From DASUAL01 sp035763805 (GTDB lineage: Bacteria; Gemmatimonadota; Gemmatimonadetes; Gemmatimonadales; GWC2-71-9), in assembly GCA_035763805.1 (NCBI GenBank), contig DASUAL010000128.1, positions 56,893-120,892 on the forward strand: 64,000 nucleotides of DNA, in the 5' to 3' direction. Below, piece after piece: positions 7,228 through 16,095 of this stretch. Numbering within the stretch: position 1 is the stretch's first letter; each line of letters starts with the position of its first letter. The translations under genes and the position numbers were made by a program. The notes beneath the pieces were generated by a model. That model worked only from the letters and a program-made list of their open reading frames with translations, ran no database searches and was not told the origin of the DNA.

Positions 7228-8417
7228 GCCAGAGCCCGTTCCACCGCGTCGAGGATGTTTTCGGCCACGTCGCGCTTGGACAGGAGCGGCAGCTCGATCG
7301 GCTCGCCGTCCCGCCGCAGGATCGTGACACGATTCGTCGTAACCTCAAACCCCGCGCCGGGCTCGAGCGCGTCGTTCAGGATGATGGCGTCCAAGTCCTT
7401 CGCCCGCAACTTGGCCTTGGCCCGCTCCAGGCCGTCGCGGCCGGTCTCCAGCGCGAATCCCACCACGACGCATCCCTTCGGTCGCTTGAGCGTGCCCAGG
7501 ATGTCGGGGGTCGCCTCAAGCTCGAGGTCGAACGTGCCGTTGGCACGCGGGCGCTTGCCCGCCGCCGTCGCGGTCGGTCGGTAATCCGCGGGCGCCGCGG
7601 CCATGAGCAGGAGCGCCGCCCTCTTCACGAGCGCCTGGACGGCGCGCTGCATCTCCTGGGTGGTCTCGACGCGGTGCGCCGTGACCCCATATGGCAGCGG
7701 CAGCTCGGTCGGACCGGAGACGAGAATGACGTCGGCCCCCCGCGCGTAGGCAGCTTCGGCGAGGGCATAGCCCATCCGCCCGCTCGAGGGGTTGGTGATG
7801 ACGCGGATCGGATCGAGATGCTCGCGAGTCGGACCTGCCGTTACCACGACCGTCTTCCCGTGAAGCGGCCCGGTTTGAACGAGCAGTCGTGCCGCGGCCG
7901 TCACGATCGTCTCGGGCTCGCTCATCCGACCCGGCCGGTCACTCGGCCCTTCGGCCAGCGGGCCCGTTTCGGGGCCGACGAAGTGCCAGCCGCGGTCGGC
8001 GAGGGTCTTGACGTTGGCCCGCGTGGCGGGATGCGCGTACATCGCGTCGTTCATCGCCGGGGCAGCGAGCACCGGGCCGGTGCGCGCCAGCAGCACCGCG
8101 GTGAGCAGGTCATCGGCCATGCCCATCGCTGCGCGCGCGAGCACGTTCGCGGTGGCGGGCGCGAGGATCACGAGGTCGGGTTCCCGCGCGAGACCAATGT
8201 GCGCGAGCGCCCGGTCCCGCTCCCACAAGGAGGTGAGCACCGGGCGCCCGATGAGCGCCTCGAAGGTCACCGGCCGCACGAACTCGGCGGCGGACTTCGT
8301 GAGGATCACGTCCACCACTGCGCCGCGCTCGGCGAGCCGCCGGGCGAGCGTGCAGCTCTTGTAGCACGCGACTCCGCCCGACACGCCGAGGACGACGTGC
8401 CGGCCGGCGAACGGCAT
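7224..8417 (-). CDS. coaBC: Bifunctional phosphopantothenoylcysteine decarboxylase / phosphopantothenate-cysteine ligase
   Basis: It performs two steps of coenzyme A synthesis: CTP-dependent joining of cysteine to phosphopantothenate, then FMN-dependent decarboxylation. The 397 residues contain the CoaC flavoprotein half (GVSGGVACYK near residue 11, LAHIG near 71, APAMNDAM near 117) and the CoaB half starting near residue 185 (VTAGPTREHLDPIR, NPSSGRMG). The loop that in E. coli carries the catalytic Cys158 (ACGD) reads LAEGPSD here, so that Cys is absent. The ATG overlaps the rpoZ stop by one base, and the two genes are probably co-translated. Confidence 0.95.
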   Translation of the reverse strand: MPFAGRHVVLGVSGGVACYKSCTLARRLAERGAVVDVILTKSAAEFVRPVTFEALIGRPVLTSLWERDRALAHIGLAREPDLVILAPATANVLARAAMGMADDLLTAVLLARTGPVLAAPAMNDAMYAHPATRANVKTLADRGWHFVGPETGPLAEGPSDRPGRMSEPETIVTAAARLLVQTGPLHGKTVVVTAGPTREHLDPIRVITNPSSGRMGYALAEAAYARGADVILVSGPTELPLPYGVTAHRVETTQEMQRAVQALVKRAALLLMAAAPADYRPTATAAGKRPRANGTFDLELEATPDILGTLKRPKGCVVVGFALETGRDGLERAKAKLRAKDLDAIILNDALEPGAGFEVTTNRVTILRRDGEPIELPLLSKRDVAENILDAVERALA

Positions 8418-8629
8418 CAGGCCTCCTGGCGCCGCCGCCGGACCAGCCGGTACCTGAGCCGGCCCTGCACGAGCTCGTCGAAGGCCCGCGTGGTGAGCTT
8501 CTGCTCCCAGTCCACCGACCGGTCGCGCGGGAAGTCGTTAACGAACCGCGCGAACTTCGCGGCCACCAGCACGCCGAGATACTTGTTCTGGGTCTGGGCA
8601 GCGACTTCGCTTGGGGTGACGATGCGCAT
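8417..8629 (-). CDS. rpoZ: RNA polymerase omega subunit
   Basis: This small subunit helps assemble RNA polymerase by chaperoning beta prime. The 70-residue product begins MRIVTPSEVA and has the NKYLGVLVAAKFAR segment of the omega core helix, then an Arg-rich tail. It lies between gmk and coaBC, the classical gmk-rpoZ-coaBC order, which supports the call despite low sequence conservation. Start and stop overlap both neighbours. Confidence 0.9.
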   Translation of the reverse strand: MRIVTPSEVAAQTQNKYLGVLVAAKFARFVNDFPRDRSVDWEQKLTTRAFDELVQGRLRYRLVRRRRQEA

Positions 8630-9318
8630 TACGTACTCCCTCTGCTAGACTGTCGGAGTTGATACGCTTCCTGTTCCAGGTCTCGTACGAAGGCAGCGAG
8701 CAGATCGATCATGTCCATCGTCCGGTGTTTGGCACGGTCCGGGTGGTCCACGATCTCCACGACCCGCTGGACCGCGCTATCCAGATCGTCATTCACGACG
8801 ATGTGATCGAACACAATTGCTTTTTTCACATCCTCTTTGGCCGTCTCGACCTCCCGTATCGCGATCTCCAGCCGCTTCTGCAATTCCTCCTCGGTCTCCG
8901 TACGCCGTTTCCGCAGCCGTTCGATCAACACGTGCGGCGACGGTGGGATGACGAAGATGCTGACCGACGCCGGGCGCGGGTACACTCTGCGGACCTGCCT
9001 GGCTCCCTCCACCTCGATGTCGAGCACCACGTGCCGGCCGCTTGCCAACATGCGCTCGACCTCGCTTTTCAGGGTGCCGTACCATTCCCCGGCGTATGCG
9101 GCCGACTCGAGGAACTCACCTGCCTCGCGGCGGCGCTGAAACTCGTCCCGCGTCAGGAAGTGATACGCCTCCCCGTCCTTCTCTCCCGCCCGCGGTTTCC
9201 GCGTGGTTGCCGACACCGAGTAGCCGAAGACTTCGGGGAACCGGCGCAGCAGCTCGTTCGCGATGGTCGTCTTGCCCCCCCCCGACGGGGCGGCGAGAAC
9301 GACGACCCGCGGCGTCAC
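8629..9318 (-). CDS. gmk: Guanylate kinase
   Basis: It phosphorylates GMP to GDP. I place the start at GTG 9318, which gives a GTGA overlap with yicC and puts the P-loop APSGGGKTT at residues 9-17; the product is then 229 residues, close to the family norm. GMP-binding motifs follow: SVSATTRKPRAGE near residue 36 and DGEAYHF near 50. The last 25 or so residues extend beyond the usual end. The reading frame is open further upstream, but that part lies in yicC. Confidence 0.94.
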   Translation of the reverse strand: MTPRVVVLAAPSGGGKTTIANELLRRFPEVFGYSVSATTRKPRAGEKDGEAYHFLTRDEFQRRREAGEFLESAAYAGEWYGTLKSEVERMLASGRHVVLDIEVEGARQVRRVYPRPASVSIFVIPPSPHVLIERLRKRRTETEEELQKRLEIAIREVETAKEDVKKAIVFDHIVVNDDLDSAVQRVVEIVDHPDRAKHRTMDMIDLLAAFVRDLEQEAYQLRQSSRGST

Positions 9319-10208
9319 TCCAGGTTTTCGAGCTGCTCCCGGAACTTCTCGAGCTCGCCCTTCATCGCGATCACCGTCTGGGTGATCGCCGCGTCGTTCG
9401 CCTTCGAGCCGATCGTGTTCACCTCGCGCAGGATCTCCTGGGCGAGAAAGCCGAGCTGCTTGCCGACCGGGCCCCCCTCGGCGGCGAGCGCCTCGCGACA
9501 CGCCGCGAGATGGGTACGCAGCCGCACGAGCTCCTCGGTGATGTCCACGCGGTCCGCCATCAGGGCGAGCTCGACCGCGAGCCGCTGCTCGTCCACGGGG
9601 ACGCCCGCGGCGAGCTCCGCCACGGCCTTCTTCAAGCGCGCGTGCTCCCCTGCGAGGCGCGCCGGCGCCCGCTGCTCGATCGCCCCGGCTCCCGCCGTGA
9701 GCGCGCCGAGTCGCCGCTCGAGCTCCATCGCGAGCGCCTGCCCCTCGCGGGCCCGCATCGCGACCACGTCGCCCGCCGCCTGCTCAACGATGGGCTCGAC
9801 GTCGCCCCACAGCAGGGCCCCGGCCCCCGCCCCCCCCACACCGTCGCTCTGCGCCGTCAGCACGTCGGGTTGGCGCGCCACGAACGCCAGGTCAACGTCG
9901 CCCTTGAGCTTCAGCTTCTTCTTCAGCTCCCTCAAAGCCGCGACCACCTGGCGCGCTCGCCCCAAGTCCACGGCCACTGCCCCGTCCGTCTGCGGCGCCT
10001 CGAGCCAGCGCCCCGTAACCACGACCTGGCCGCGATCGAGCAGCTGGCGGAGCCGCTCGCGCAGTTGGTGCTCCATCCCCGCGAGCTCGGACGGGAGCTT
10101 GAACTGCGGATTGTAATACCGGTGGTTCACCGTGCGGATCTCGATCGAGAGCCGTCCGCCGAGGACCTTCCCCTCGGCCGAACCGAAACCCGTCATGCTT
10201 CGCGGCAC
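9315..10208 (-). CDS. yicC: YicC-family endoribonuclease
   Basis: YicC proteins are conserved bacterial endoribonucleases linked to RNA decay. The 297-residue protein starts with the family signature SMTGFGSAEG and contains IEIRTVNHRYYNP near residue 22 and the C-terminal KANDAAITQTVIAMKGELEK segment. I use GTG 10208; ATG 10196 (MTGFG) is the alternative. It is the first gene after a likely sigma-70 promoter (10217-10245), so a transcript yicC-gmk-rpoZ-coaBC can start here. Confidence 0.93.
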   Translation of the reverse strand: MPRSMTGFGSAEGKVLGGRLSIEIRTVNHRYYNPQFKLPSELAGMEHQLRERLRQLLDRGQVVVTGRWLEAPQTDGAVAVDLGRARQVVAALRELKKKLKLKGDVDLAFVARQPDVLTAQSDGVGGAGAGALLWGDVEPIVEQAAGDVVAMRAREGQALAMELERRLGALTAGAGAIEQRAPARLAGEHARLKKAVAELAAGVPVDEQRLAVELALMADRVDITEELVRLRTHLAACREALAAEGGPVGKQLGFLAQEILREVNTIGSKANDAAITQTVIAMKGELEKFREQLENLE

Positions 10209-10216
10209 AGACTTTA

Positions 10217-10245
10217 AACGTAGTCGCGAAAAGCACTTAGGTCAA
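10217..10245 (-). promoter_or_regulatory. Likely sigma-70-type promoter for yicC-gmk-rpoZ-coaBC
   Basis: On the minus strand TTGACC (10245-10240, 5 of 6 to consensus) is followed after exactly 17 bases by TACGTT (10222-10217, 3 of 6). The start site would fall within a few bases of the yicC GTG, which suggests a leaderless or very short-leader message. Confidence 0.5.
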
Positions 10246-10251
10246 TCGGCC

Positions 10252-12042
10252 TCAATTCGTAAAGAGCCAGCGCACACCGTAGAACTGGAAATGCGTCGGG
10301 TAGTCGAGGCCCGGGACGTAGCTCTCCCGCATGCGGTTTACGTTGCGCTGAACCCAGTAGATGGTGACCCCCGCGACCTGCACCTCGACGTTGAATTCGA
10401 TGAACGTCGCGCCGGGGAGCGCAAGCAGGCTGCCGGCGCTGTCGCGCCCCGCGGTTCCGCGGCTCCACGACTCCATGGCGACTTCGCCGCGCAGCGCGAA
10501 AATCCCGCTGCGGTACACCCGCCAGAACTTCGAATAGAACGTCATGGACACCCGGGCGTTCTGCGGCGGCTCGAAATCACCGCCCGACGCGTGCAGAGGG
10601 TGGAAATACCATCCCGCGAGGTGCAGGCCGGGGAGCGGCTGGAGCGCGGCCTGGCCGGTGACGTAGCGCGTGCGCGGCGTGGGAGTCAGGCCGTCGATCG
10701 GCTTCAGTCCAGCGGCGCGTCCCAGCGGCGTGTAGGGATCGCGTCGACCCCCACCCACTTCGATCATCGCTCGAGGCCGCTGCCAGCGGAGGGCGGCGGA
10801 GACGTCCATGGTCTCCTGAGCCGTATCGGTGGCGAGGGTGGGCGCCTGGAGATCCTTCGCCCACGCCGCGTCCCCGTGGACTGAGAAGCCCAGCGGGAGC
10901 GCCAGCCCCGCGGCGAGATGGGCATGCTCGCCGCGACGCGAGCCGTCGTAGCGCGCCTGCCGGGCGTCGGCGGCGAGCGTGAGCGGCCCGAGGGGGCGCC
11001 ACGCGGCGGCTGCCTCCACCTGCCATGGCCGCTGGTCGTTCTGCGCCCGCAGCGTGATTCCGCAATGCGCCCGCTCCCAGGCATTGCTCAGTGCCAGCAT
11101 GGTCTGGGACAGAGACCGGGGTGACCCCGGCAAGTCTCGCTCGGCGGTCGTCGTTGCGAAGGTAAACTCGGCTCGCGGACCGAGGCCGTCGCCCCGGCCG
11201 ACGGCGAACGCTCGCAGGATTCCGTCGCGGCGCCGATAATCGAATTGGTCCGTGACACTCGCGTCCGACTCGTTCCGCTTCCAACTCGAGCTGAGCATCT
11301 GGTACGAGACGCCGAATCTCGGGCTCGGCACCCACTCGCCGTTGAGCCAGAAATCCACACTGTTGAACGTCGTGCTCGAGCTGCGTGCGATGCCGTCAGT
11401 GTTGTTGTAGTCGGCGAGGAGCGACAGCCCCAACCCCGAACGCCAGCGCTTGGCGTAGTAGCCGCGGTAGCTCCGCGTGTTCACCTCGCCGGTGGCGATC
11501 CGGATCTGGGTGGCGGGTACGGTGGACTGCTGCCTCGCGGTGACGAGATAGACGCGCAGCGTGGCCGGCAGGACCACGACGTCCACCCGCTCGAGCGGGG
11601 CGAGCGAGATGCGGGCGGGATCGAGGAACACCGAGTCGCGGCCCAGCGGCACGAAGGGTACGCCATCCCAATAGATCTCGAGCCCTGCGGCGCCGCGGCC
11701 GCCGTAGAACACGATCTCCGCCTGGCCGTAGATGCCGCCCCGCGCCACGTACACACCGGGGATGCGGCCGAGCAGGTCGCTCAGGGTCTGAATGCTGGAG
11801 AGCGCGAAGGAATCGGCGGTGAAGGAGTATCGGGTCCCGGCGGGGAGCGGGCCGGCGGGGCGCGACGCCGCGAACACGGGGAGGTACGCCGCCGTGGTGT
11901 CGCGGGCGACGCTGTCCCCGCGTGTCGTCGTGTCCTGCCGCGCGGTGGTGTCGCGCGCCGTGGTGTCCGCCTGGGCGGCGACTTCCCGCGCTCCCCCCGC
12001 GAAGGCCACGAGTGCGACCGTGCAGAGAAGTTCGCGGGTCAC
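10252..12042 (-). CDS. TonB-dependent receptor-like outer-membrane protein
   Basis: The 596-residue protein begins with a signal peptide (cleavage near VAAQA, residue 24) and a Thr/Asp/Arg-rich stretch (about 26-50). A plug domain follows (about 75-175; SDLLGRIPGVYV, FYGGRGAAGLEIYWDGVP, LERVDVVVLPATLRVYLV), then alternating amphipathic strands of a beta-barrel with an aromatic C-terminus (RWLFTN). It is shorter than typical receptors of 700-1000 residues, and I see no clear TonB box, so the ligand is unknown. It starts with GTG in a GTGA overlap with pepA, suggesting co-expression and possibly peptide-related uptake (inference only). Confidence 0.82.
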   Translation of the reverse strand: MTRELLCTVALVAFAGGAREVAAQADTTARDTTARQDTTTRGDSVARDTTAAYLPVFAASRPAGPLPAGTRYSFTADSFALSSIQTLSDLLGRIPGVYVARGGIYGQAEIVFYGGRGAAGLEIYWDGVPFVPLGRDSVFLDPARISLAPLERVDVVVLPATLRVYLVTARQQSTVPATQIRIATGEVNTRSYRGYYAKRWRSGLGLSLLADYNNTDGIARSSSTTFNSVDFWLNGEWVPSPRFGVSYQMLSSSWKRNESDASVTDQFDYRRRDGILRAFAVGRGDGLGPRAEFTFATTTAERDLPGSPRSLSQTMLALSNAWERAHCGITLRAQNDQRPWQVEAAAAWRPLGPLTLAADARQARYDGSRRGEHAHLAAGLALPLGFSVHGDAAWAKDLQAPTLATDTAQETMDVSAALRWQRPRAMIEVGGGRRDPYTPLGRAAGLKPIDGLTPTPRTRYVTGQAALQPLPGLHLAGWYFHPLHASGGDFEPPQNARVSMTFYSKFWRVYRSGIFALRGEVAMESWSRGTAGRDSAGSLLALPGATFIEFNVEVQVAGVTIYWVQRNVNRMRESYVPGLDYPTHFQFYGVRWLFTN

Positions 12043-13541
12043 GCGCCCGCGCGCTTCAGGATGAATTCGGTGAAGAGGCGGACCCCGATCGCGGTGGGGC
12101 CTTTCGTCTGGTGGGGTCCGTCGCCTTCGGTGTAGGCGGTGCCGGCGATGTCGAGGTGAACCCAGGGGAACCCGTCTACGAATTCGCGGAGGAACCAGCC
12201 GCCGGCGATCGAGCCCGCTCCACGCCCGCCCGAGTTCTTCACATCGGCGATTTCCGACTTGAGCAGGTCACGGTACTCCTCCCAGAGAGGGAGAGGCCAG
12301 CACCGCTCGCCGGCACGCTCCCCTGCCTCGCGTACCTCGGCGAGCAGCGCATCGTCGTTCCCCATCACGCCGATGGCCACGTGCCCGAGCGCCACCACCA
12401 CCGCGCCGGTCAGCGTCGCGGCGTCGAGCACGGCGGCCGGCTTGAAGCGTCGCGCGTACGAGAGCGCGTCGCACAGGATGAGCCGGCCTTCCGCGTCGGT
12501 GTTGATGATCTCGATCGTCTTGCCGAAGTGACTCTTGACGACGTCGCCAGGTTTGACCGCCGTACCGGAGGGCAGATTCTCGGTGGATGGGATCAGTCCC
12601 GTCACGTTGAGCTTGGGTGTGAGGCGCCCCAGCACCTCGAAGGTCCCGAGCACCGCGGCGGCGCCGGACATGTCGAACTTCATGTCCTCCATGTTCTGCG
12701 CTGGCTTGATCGATATCCCGCCGGAATCGAACGTGACGCCCTTGCCGACGAGCACCACCGGCGCGGCGTCGCCCGCTCCCCTGTACTCGATCACGATGAA
12801 GCGCGGCTCCTGCTGAGACCCCTGGGCCACAGCGAGGAGCGCACCCATGCCTTCCTTCTCCAGGGCGGCGCGGTCGAACACGCTGAGGCCGAACCCGTAT
12901 GCGGTCGCGAGCTGCTTCGCCCGTTCGGCGAGGTAGCTCGGCGTGCACACGTTCCCGGGGAGCATCTGCAGGTAGCGCGTGAGCCGGTGACCGGCGGCGA
13001 CCCCGTCACCGATCTTCTGGCCGGTCGCGACGTCCTTGGCCTCCTTGGGATCACAGACAATGACGACCGACTCGACCTCGGGCTTCGGGTCCTCGGGCGT
13101 CGCCTTGAGCTCGGTAAACCCCCAGGCGCCCTGAGCCGCGCCTTCCACGATGACCTGCCCGAGGTCGTTCGCCGTCACGCCGTTCCGCGCCTCGGGGGCG
13201 ACCGCGAACGCGAACTGCCGCGTGCCCAGCGTCCGGGCCCGCTTGGCGCCCACTGCCGCCGCCCGGCGGATGTTGGAGCGCGTCACCGCGCCACTCTTAC
13301 CCATGCCGACCAGGAGGATGCGCTGTGCCCTCCCCCCGCCTGGGTAGAGCAGGACCGTTTCGTCCCGTTTCCCCTTGAAATCCCCGCTCGTGACGGCGCG
13401 GGATAGGACACCGCCGGACGTCCGATCCAGCTCGGCGAGCGAAGGGGGAAGCGTGGATGCTTCGGTCAGCGCCACGGCGAGGAGCGGCGTCTCCACCTGC
13501 GCGAGAGGCAACGCCGTGACCGTGCTGGTCATGTCAGACAT
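12039..13541 (-). CDS. pepA: Leucyl aminopeptidase (M17 family)
   Basis: It is a cytoplasmic dimetal aminopeptidase that removes N-terminal residues from peptides. The 500 residues hold the N-terminal macro-like domain and the catalytic C-terminal domain. Metal and active-site motifs are GVTFDSGGISIKP near residue 263, KFDMSGAA near 282 and the signature NTDAEGRLILCD near 344. I chose ATG 13541 (MSDMTSTV), overlapping the icd stop; ATG 13532 is also possible. The frame extends upstream but only as a shadow of icd. Confidence 0.94.
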   Translation of the reverse strand: MSDMTSTVTALPLAQVETPLLAVALTEASTLPPSLAELDRTSGGVLSRAVTSGDFKGKRDETVLLYPGGGRAQRILLVGMGKSGAVTRSNIRRAAAVGAKRARTLGTRQFAFAVAPEARNGVTANDLGQVIVEGAAQGAWGFTELKATPEDPKPEVESVVIVCDPKEAKDVATGQKIGDGVAAGHRLTRYLQMLPGNVCTPSYLAERAKQLATAYGFGLSVFDRAALEKEGMGALLAVAQGSQQEPRFIVIEYRGAGDAAPVVLVGKGVTFDSGGISIKPAQNMEDMKFDMSGAAAVLGTFEVLGRLTPKLNVTGLIPSTENLPSGTAVKPGDVVKSHFGKTIEIINTDAEGRLILCDALSYARRFKPAAVLDAATLTGAVVVALGHVAIGVMGNDDALLAEVREAGERAGERCWPLPLWEEYRDLLKSEIADVKNSGGRGAGSIAGGWFLREFVDGFPWVHLDIAGTAYTEGDGPHQTKGPTAIGVRLFTEFILKRAGA

Positions 13542-14736
13542 GCTCGATAATGCACTCGGCGAAGGCGGAGGTCGAGACCTCGGTGGCGCCCGGCATCTGG
13601 CGCGCGAGATCGTACGTGACGCGTCGCGCCCTGATCGCACCTTCGAGGCCGCGCACGATTCCGGCCGCCACGTCGTCCCAGCCCAGCTCCTCGAACATCA
13701 TCGCCCCGGAAAGAATCACGGCGCCCGGGTTCACCTTGTCGAGCCCCGCGTACTTGGGCGCCGTGCCGTGGGTCGCCTCGAAGACGGCGTAGCCGTCGCC
13801 CACGTTGCCGCCCGGCGCCATGCCGAGGCCGCCGATCTGCGCCACGCAAGCATCGGAGAGGTAATCGCCGTTCAGGTTCGGCGTCGCGAGCACGGAGTAC
13901 TCCTCGGGGCGAAGCAGGACCTGCTGGAACATCGAATCGGCAATCCGATCCTTGATGATCACCTTTCCCGTTTCCCCTTTTCCCTTGCCCGCTTCGGTCT
14001 CGGGGATAGTCCGATCAGCGAACCGCTCCCGGGCAACCTCGTAGCCCCACTCCCGGAACGCGCCTTCGGTGAACTTCATGATGTTGCCCTTGTGCACGAG
14101 CGTCACCGATGTCCGTCCCGCCTTGATCGCGTACTCGATCGCTTTGGCGACGAGTCGCTGAGAGCCGAAGCGCGACATCGGCTTGATGCCGACCGCGCTG
14201 TGTTCCCGGATCCGGGCGCCGAGGTGATCGCGCAGAAACGCGAGCAGCTGCTCGGCCTCCTTGGTGCCCGCGGCGTACTCCACGCCGGTGTAGACGTCTT
14301 CGGTGTTCTCGCGGAAGATGATCACGTCCAGCTTCTCGGGCTGCCGCATCGGGCTCGGCACGCCCTCGAAGTAGCGCACCGGGCGGATGCAGGCGTACAG
14401 GTCGAGCAGCTGGCGTAACGCGACGTTGAGGGAGCGGATCCCGCCCCCGACCGGGGTCGTCAAGGGACCTTTGATCGCCACGCGGTGGCGGCGGATCGTC
14501 TCGAGGGTCGCCTCCGGGAGCCAGCTTCCCGTCTGCTTGAACGCCTTCTCGCCCGCGAGCGTCTCCAGCCACTCGATCCGCCGCTTGCCACGCGAGACCT
14601 TCTCGACGACTCCATCGAACACCCGCCGGGCGGCCCGCCAGATGTCGGGTCCCGTGCCGTCCCCCTCGATGAACGGGATGGTGGGCCGGTCGGGCACCAC
14701 CCAGCGGCCGTCCCGAAAGTCGATGCGGTCACCCAT
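13534..14736 (-). CDS. icd: Isocitrate dehydrogenase (NADP-dependent type)
   Basis: It oxidises isocitrate to 2-oxoglutarate in the TCA cycle. The 400-residue protein has FIEGDGTGPDI near residue 22, the substrate loop TTPVGGGIRSLNVALRQ near 93, the RENTEDVYTG motif near 143, and the metal site TPNLNGDYLSD near 281. A Gly/Lys run (AGKGKGETGK, about 249-258) is encoded by a simple repeat at 13962-13990 in a surface region. It starts at ATG 14736 and heads the minus-strand run. Confidence 0.95.
   Translation of the reverse strand: MGDRIDFRDGRWVVPDRPTIPFIEGDGTGPDIWRAARRVFDGVVEKVSRGKRRIEWLETLAGEKAFKQTGSWLPEATLETIRRHRVAIKGPLTTPVGGGIRSLNVALRQLLDLYACIRPVRYFEGVPSPMRQPEKLDVIIFRENTEDVYTGVEYAAGTKEAEQLLAFLRDHLGARIREHSAVGIKPMSRFGSQRLVAKAIEYAIKAGRTSVTLVHKGNIMKFTEGAFREWGYEVARERFADRTIPETEAGKGKGETGKVIIKDRIADSMFQQVLLRPEEYSVLATPNLNGDYLSDACVAQIGGLGMAPGGNVGDGYAVFEATHGTAPKYAGLDKVNPGAVILSGAMMFEELGWDDVAAGIVRGLEGAIRARRVTYDLARQMPGATEVSTSAFAECIIEHV
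13962..13990. repeat. Simple GGGAAA-type repeat inside icd
   Basis: The minus strand reads GGGAAAAGGGGAAACGGGAAA, three imperfect units of about 7 bases. It encodes a Gly/Lys-rich loop of isocitrate dehydrogenase. It may be a degenerate relative of the other short-period repeats, or only chance low complexity. Confidence 0.4.
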
Positions 14737-14878
14737 CTGTGTGCGCTCCGCGTGGATACCTTGCGCCGGGCTGCGATGCGTGCGGCGCGGATCGGCTGGC
14801 GTAAACGGTGCAGTCTATACGTTTCGGCCGGGGTTGCGCCAGCCGCGCGAAGACGCCAGACTCTTCCGTGTAACGGCT

Positions 14879-15304
14879 ATGCGTGTGCTGCATCTCTTCA
14901 GGATCGTGGGGATCGGGGTAGCCGTCGCGTGCCCCGGCCCGAATGCGCCGACAGGCGTGGGCACGGCACAAGGGGCCCCTGCCCGCTCGGGCGATGTCCT
15001 TACCTTCGCGGTTCAGCCGAGCAACGCCACCGCCGGCGACGTGATCACCCCCGCGATCCAGGTGGCCATTCTTGACAGCCTGGGCACTCCCGACTCGAGC
15101 TTCACGGGCAGCGTGACGGTGGCGATCGGCAGCAACCCGGTCGGTGGTAACCTGCGCGGGATCAGATCGGTCGCGGCGACGAACGGCGTGGCGCTGTTCG
15201 GCGATCTGAGCATCGACCGAGCCGGGAGCGGCTACACGCTCCGGGCCAGTGCCACCGGCATGGCGTCGGTGACGAGCGCCTCCTTCAACATCCTCTCGCC
15301 CTGA
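14879..15304 (+). CDS. Small secreted Ig-like domain protein
   Basis: The 141-residue product has an N-terminal hydrophobic signal (LFRIVGIGVAVAC). The Cys at about residue 18 could be a lipobox, but the preceding residues fit only weakly. After a short linker, residues about 38-140 form an Ig-like beta domain (DVLTFAVQPSNATAGDVITP, then GSVTVAIG and GYTLRASATGM) like those found repeatedly in secreted Gemmatimonadota proteins. It is divergent from icd and ends just before a strong hairpin. The function is unknown; it is probably displayed at the cell surface. Confidence 0.72.
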   Translation: MRVLHLFRIVGIGVAVACPGPNAPTGVGTAQGAPARSGDVLTFAVQPSNATAGDVITPAIQVAILDSLGTPDSSFTGSVTVAIGSNPVGGNLRGIRSVAATNGVALFGDLSIDRAGSGYTLRASATGMASVTSASFNILSP

Positions 15305-15310
15305 ACGCCA

Positions 15311-15344
15311 GAGCGCCGCCCGGCATCGTCGCCGGGCGGCGCTC
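15311..15344. terminator. Bidirectional hairpin between convergent genes
   Basis: A perfect 14-bp stem (GAGCGCCGCCCGGC with its complement) encloses the 6-base loop ATCGTC. It lies 6 bases after the Ig-like gene and 24 bases from the end of the convergent zinc-ribbon gene. No T-tract follows on either strand. Confidence 0.75.
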
Positions 15345-15368
15345 GCGTCGCTCTCCCACGGCCGCCCC

Positions 15369-15728
15369 TCAGGCCGAGGCGAGGTACGGCTCGTTCCACG
15401 CCACTTCGAACAGCCCGTTGCAGCGGTGACAGCGCATACTCGCGGGCTCCCCGTTGAGCGAGGCGCGATCCCGGCAGTTCGGGCACACCCCGTACTGCTT
15501 GCCCCAGGACGCAGGGAAGCGCGGGGCGTTCTTGGGCGCCGGCACCACGGCCCAGCGCTGGCTGGGGGTGGGCGAGAGTTGCAGCTGGGCTCGCGGGACG
15601 GCAACCGGCTTGCCCTTCACGTCCACGGTTGCCTCGGTCGAGGTGAGCTTCAGGATGCGGTACCAGCCGCCGAGCCGCAGGGGAGACTTCACGCTCTCCT
15701 TGAGCCGTGCCCACTGGAAGGACGACAT
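15369..15728 (-). CDS. Small zinc-ribbon protein, copy A of three paralogues
   Basis: I do not know a named family for this protein. The 119 residues contain GGWYRILKL near residue 20, a strand-rich middle with RWAVVPAP near 58, and a C-terminal four-Cys ribbon (VCPNC near 82 and RCHRC near 99), ending with FEVAWNEPY. The same order (GxWYR, WxVV, CPxC, CxxC, then AW or DW followed by an acidic residue) occurs in the products at 17500-17961 and 50397-50780. The zinc ribbon suggests nucleic-acid or protein binding, but no function is shown. Confidence 0.75.
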   Translation of the reverse strand: MSSFQWARLKESVKSPLRLGGWYRILKLTSTEATVDVKGKPVAVPRAQLQLSPTPSQRWAVVPAPKNAPRFPASWGKQYGVCPNCRDRASLNGEPASMRCHRCNGLFEVAWNEPYLASA

Positions 15729-15782
15729 GATGGCACCTCGGGCGCCTGGGACGCAATACGGTGGTGACGAAACGGCAGCGCG

Positions 15783-16073
15783 TCAACCACCCTGGCCTCC
15801 CCGGGCGAGGCGTGCCGCTTCCTCGAGGAGGGGTCTCAGCACCGCCAGCTTGCCGGTGCACAAGCTGGCAAGCTGCTCGAGCTCGGTACTGAACTCGCCC
15901 ACGGTGGCGCCGGTGCCCCTGGTGGTGAGCCGCTTCTGGAGCGTTACCAGGCCGAGGTAGAGGCCGCTCGACTCGCTCGTCTGCGGGTGCCCTGCCTGCT
16001 CGAGGGTGTCGAGGATTGCCTTGGCCTGGTCGCGGGCTCTTTGGATGGCTTGGAGCAGGGCAGGCATGGTCAT
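15783..16073 (-). CDS. Hypothetical 96-residue protein
   Basis: No family is recognised. The product is mostly helical, with MPALLQAIQRARDQAKAILD at the N-terminus and a Leu/Ala-rich C-terminal helix. The start is supported by a GGAGG about 9 bases upstream of ATG 16073. It follows the 123-residue hypothetical gene after 22 bases and the DedA gene before it, so the three probably form one unit. Confidence 0.65.
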   Translation of the reverse strand: MTMPALLQAIQRARDQAKAILDTLEQAGHPQTSESSGLYLGLVTLQKRLTTRGTGATVGEFSTELEQLASLCTGKLAVLRPLLEEAARLARGGQGG

Positions 16074-16095
16074 GTCGATAGGACCTCCCTCGCGC

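Noticed and set aside
14737..14878. Divergent promoters between icd and the Ig-like gene around TCTATACG
   Set aside because: A TATA-like hexamer exists on both strands, but no acceptable -35 sequence lies at 16-18 bases.
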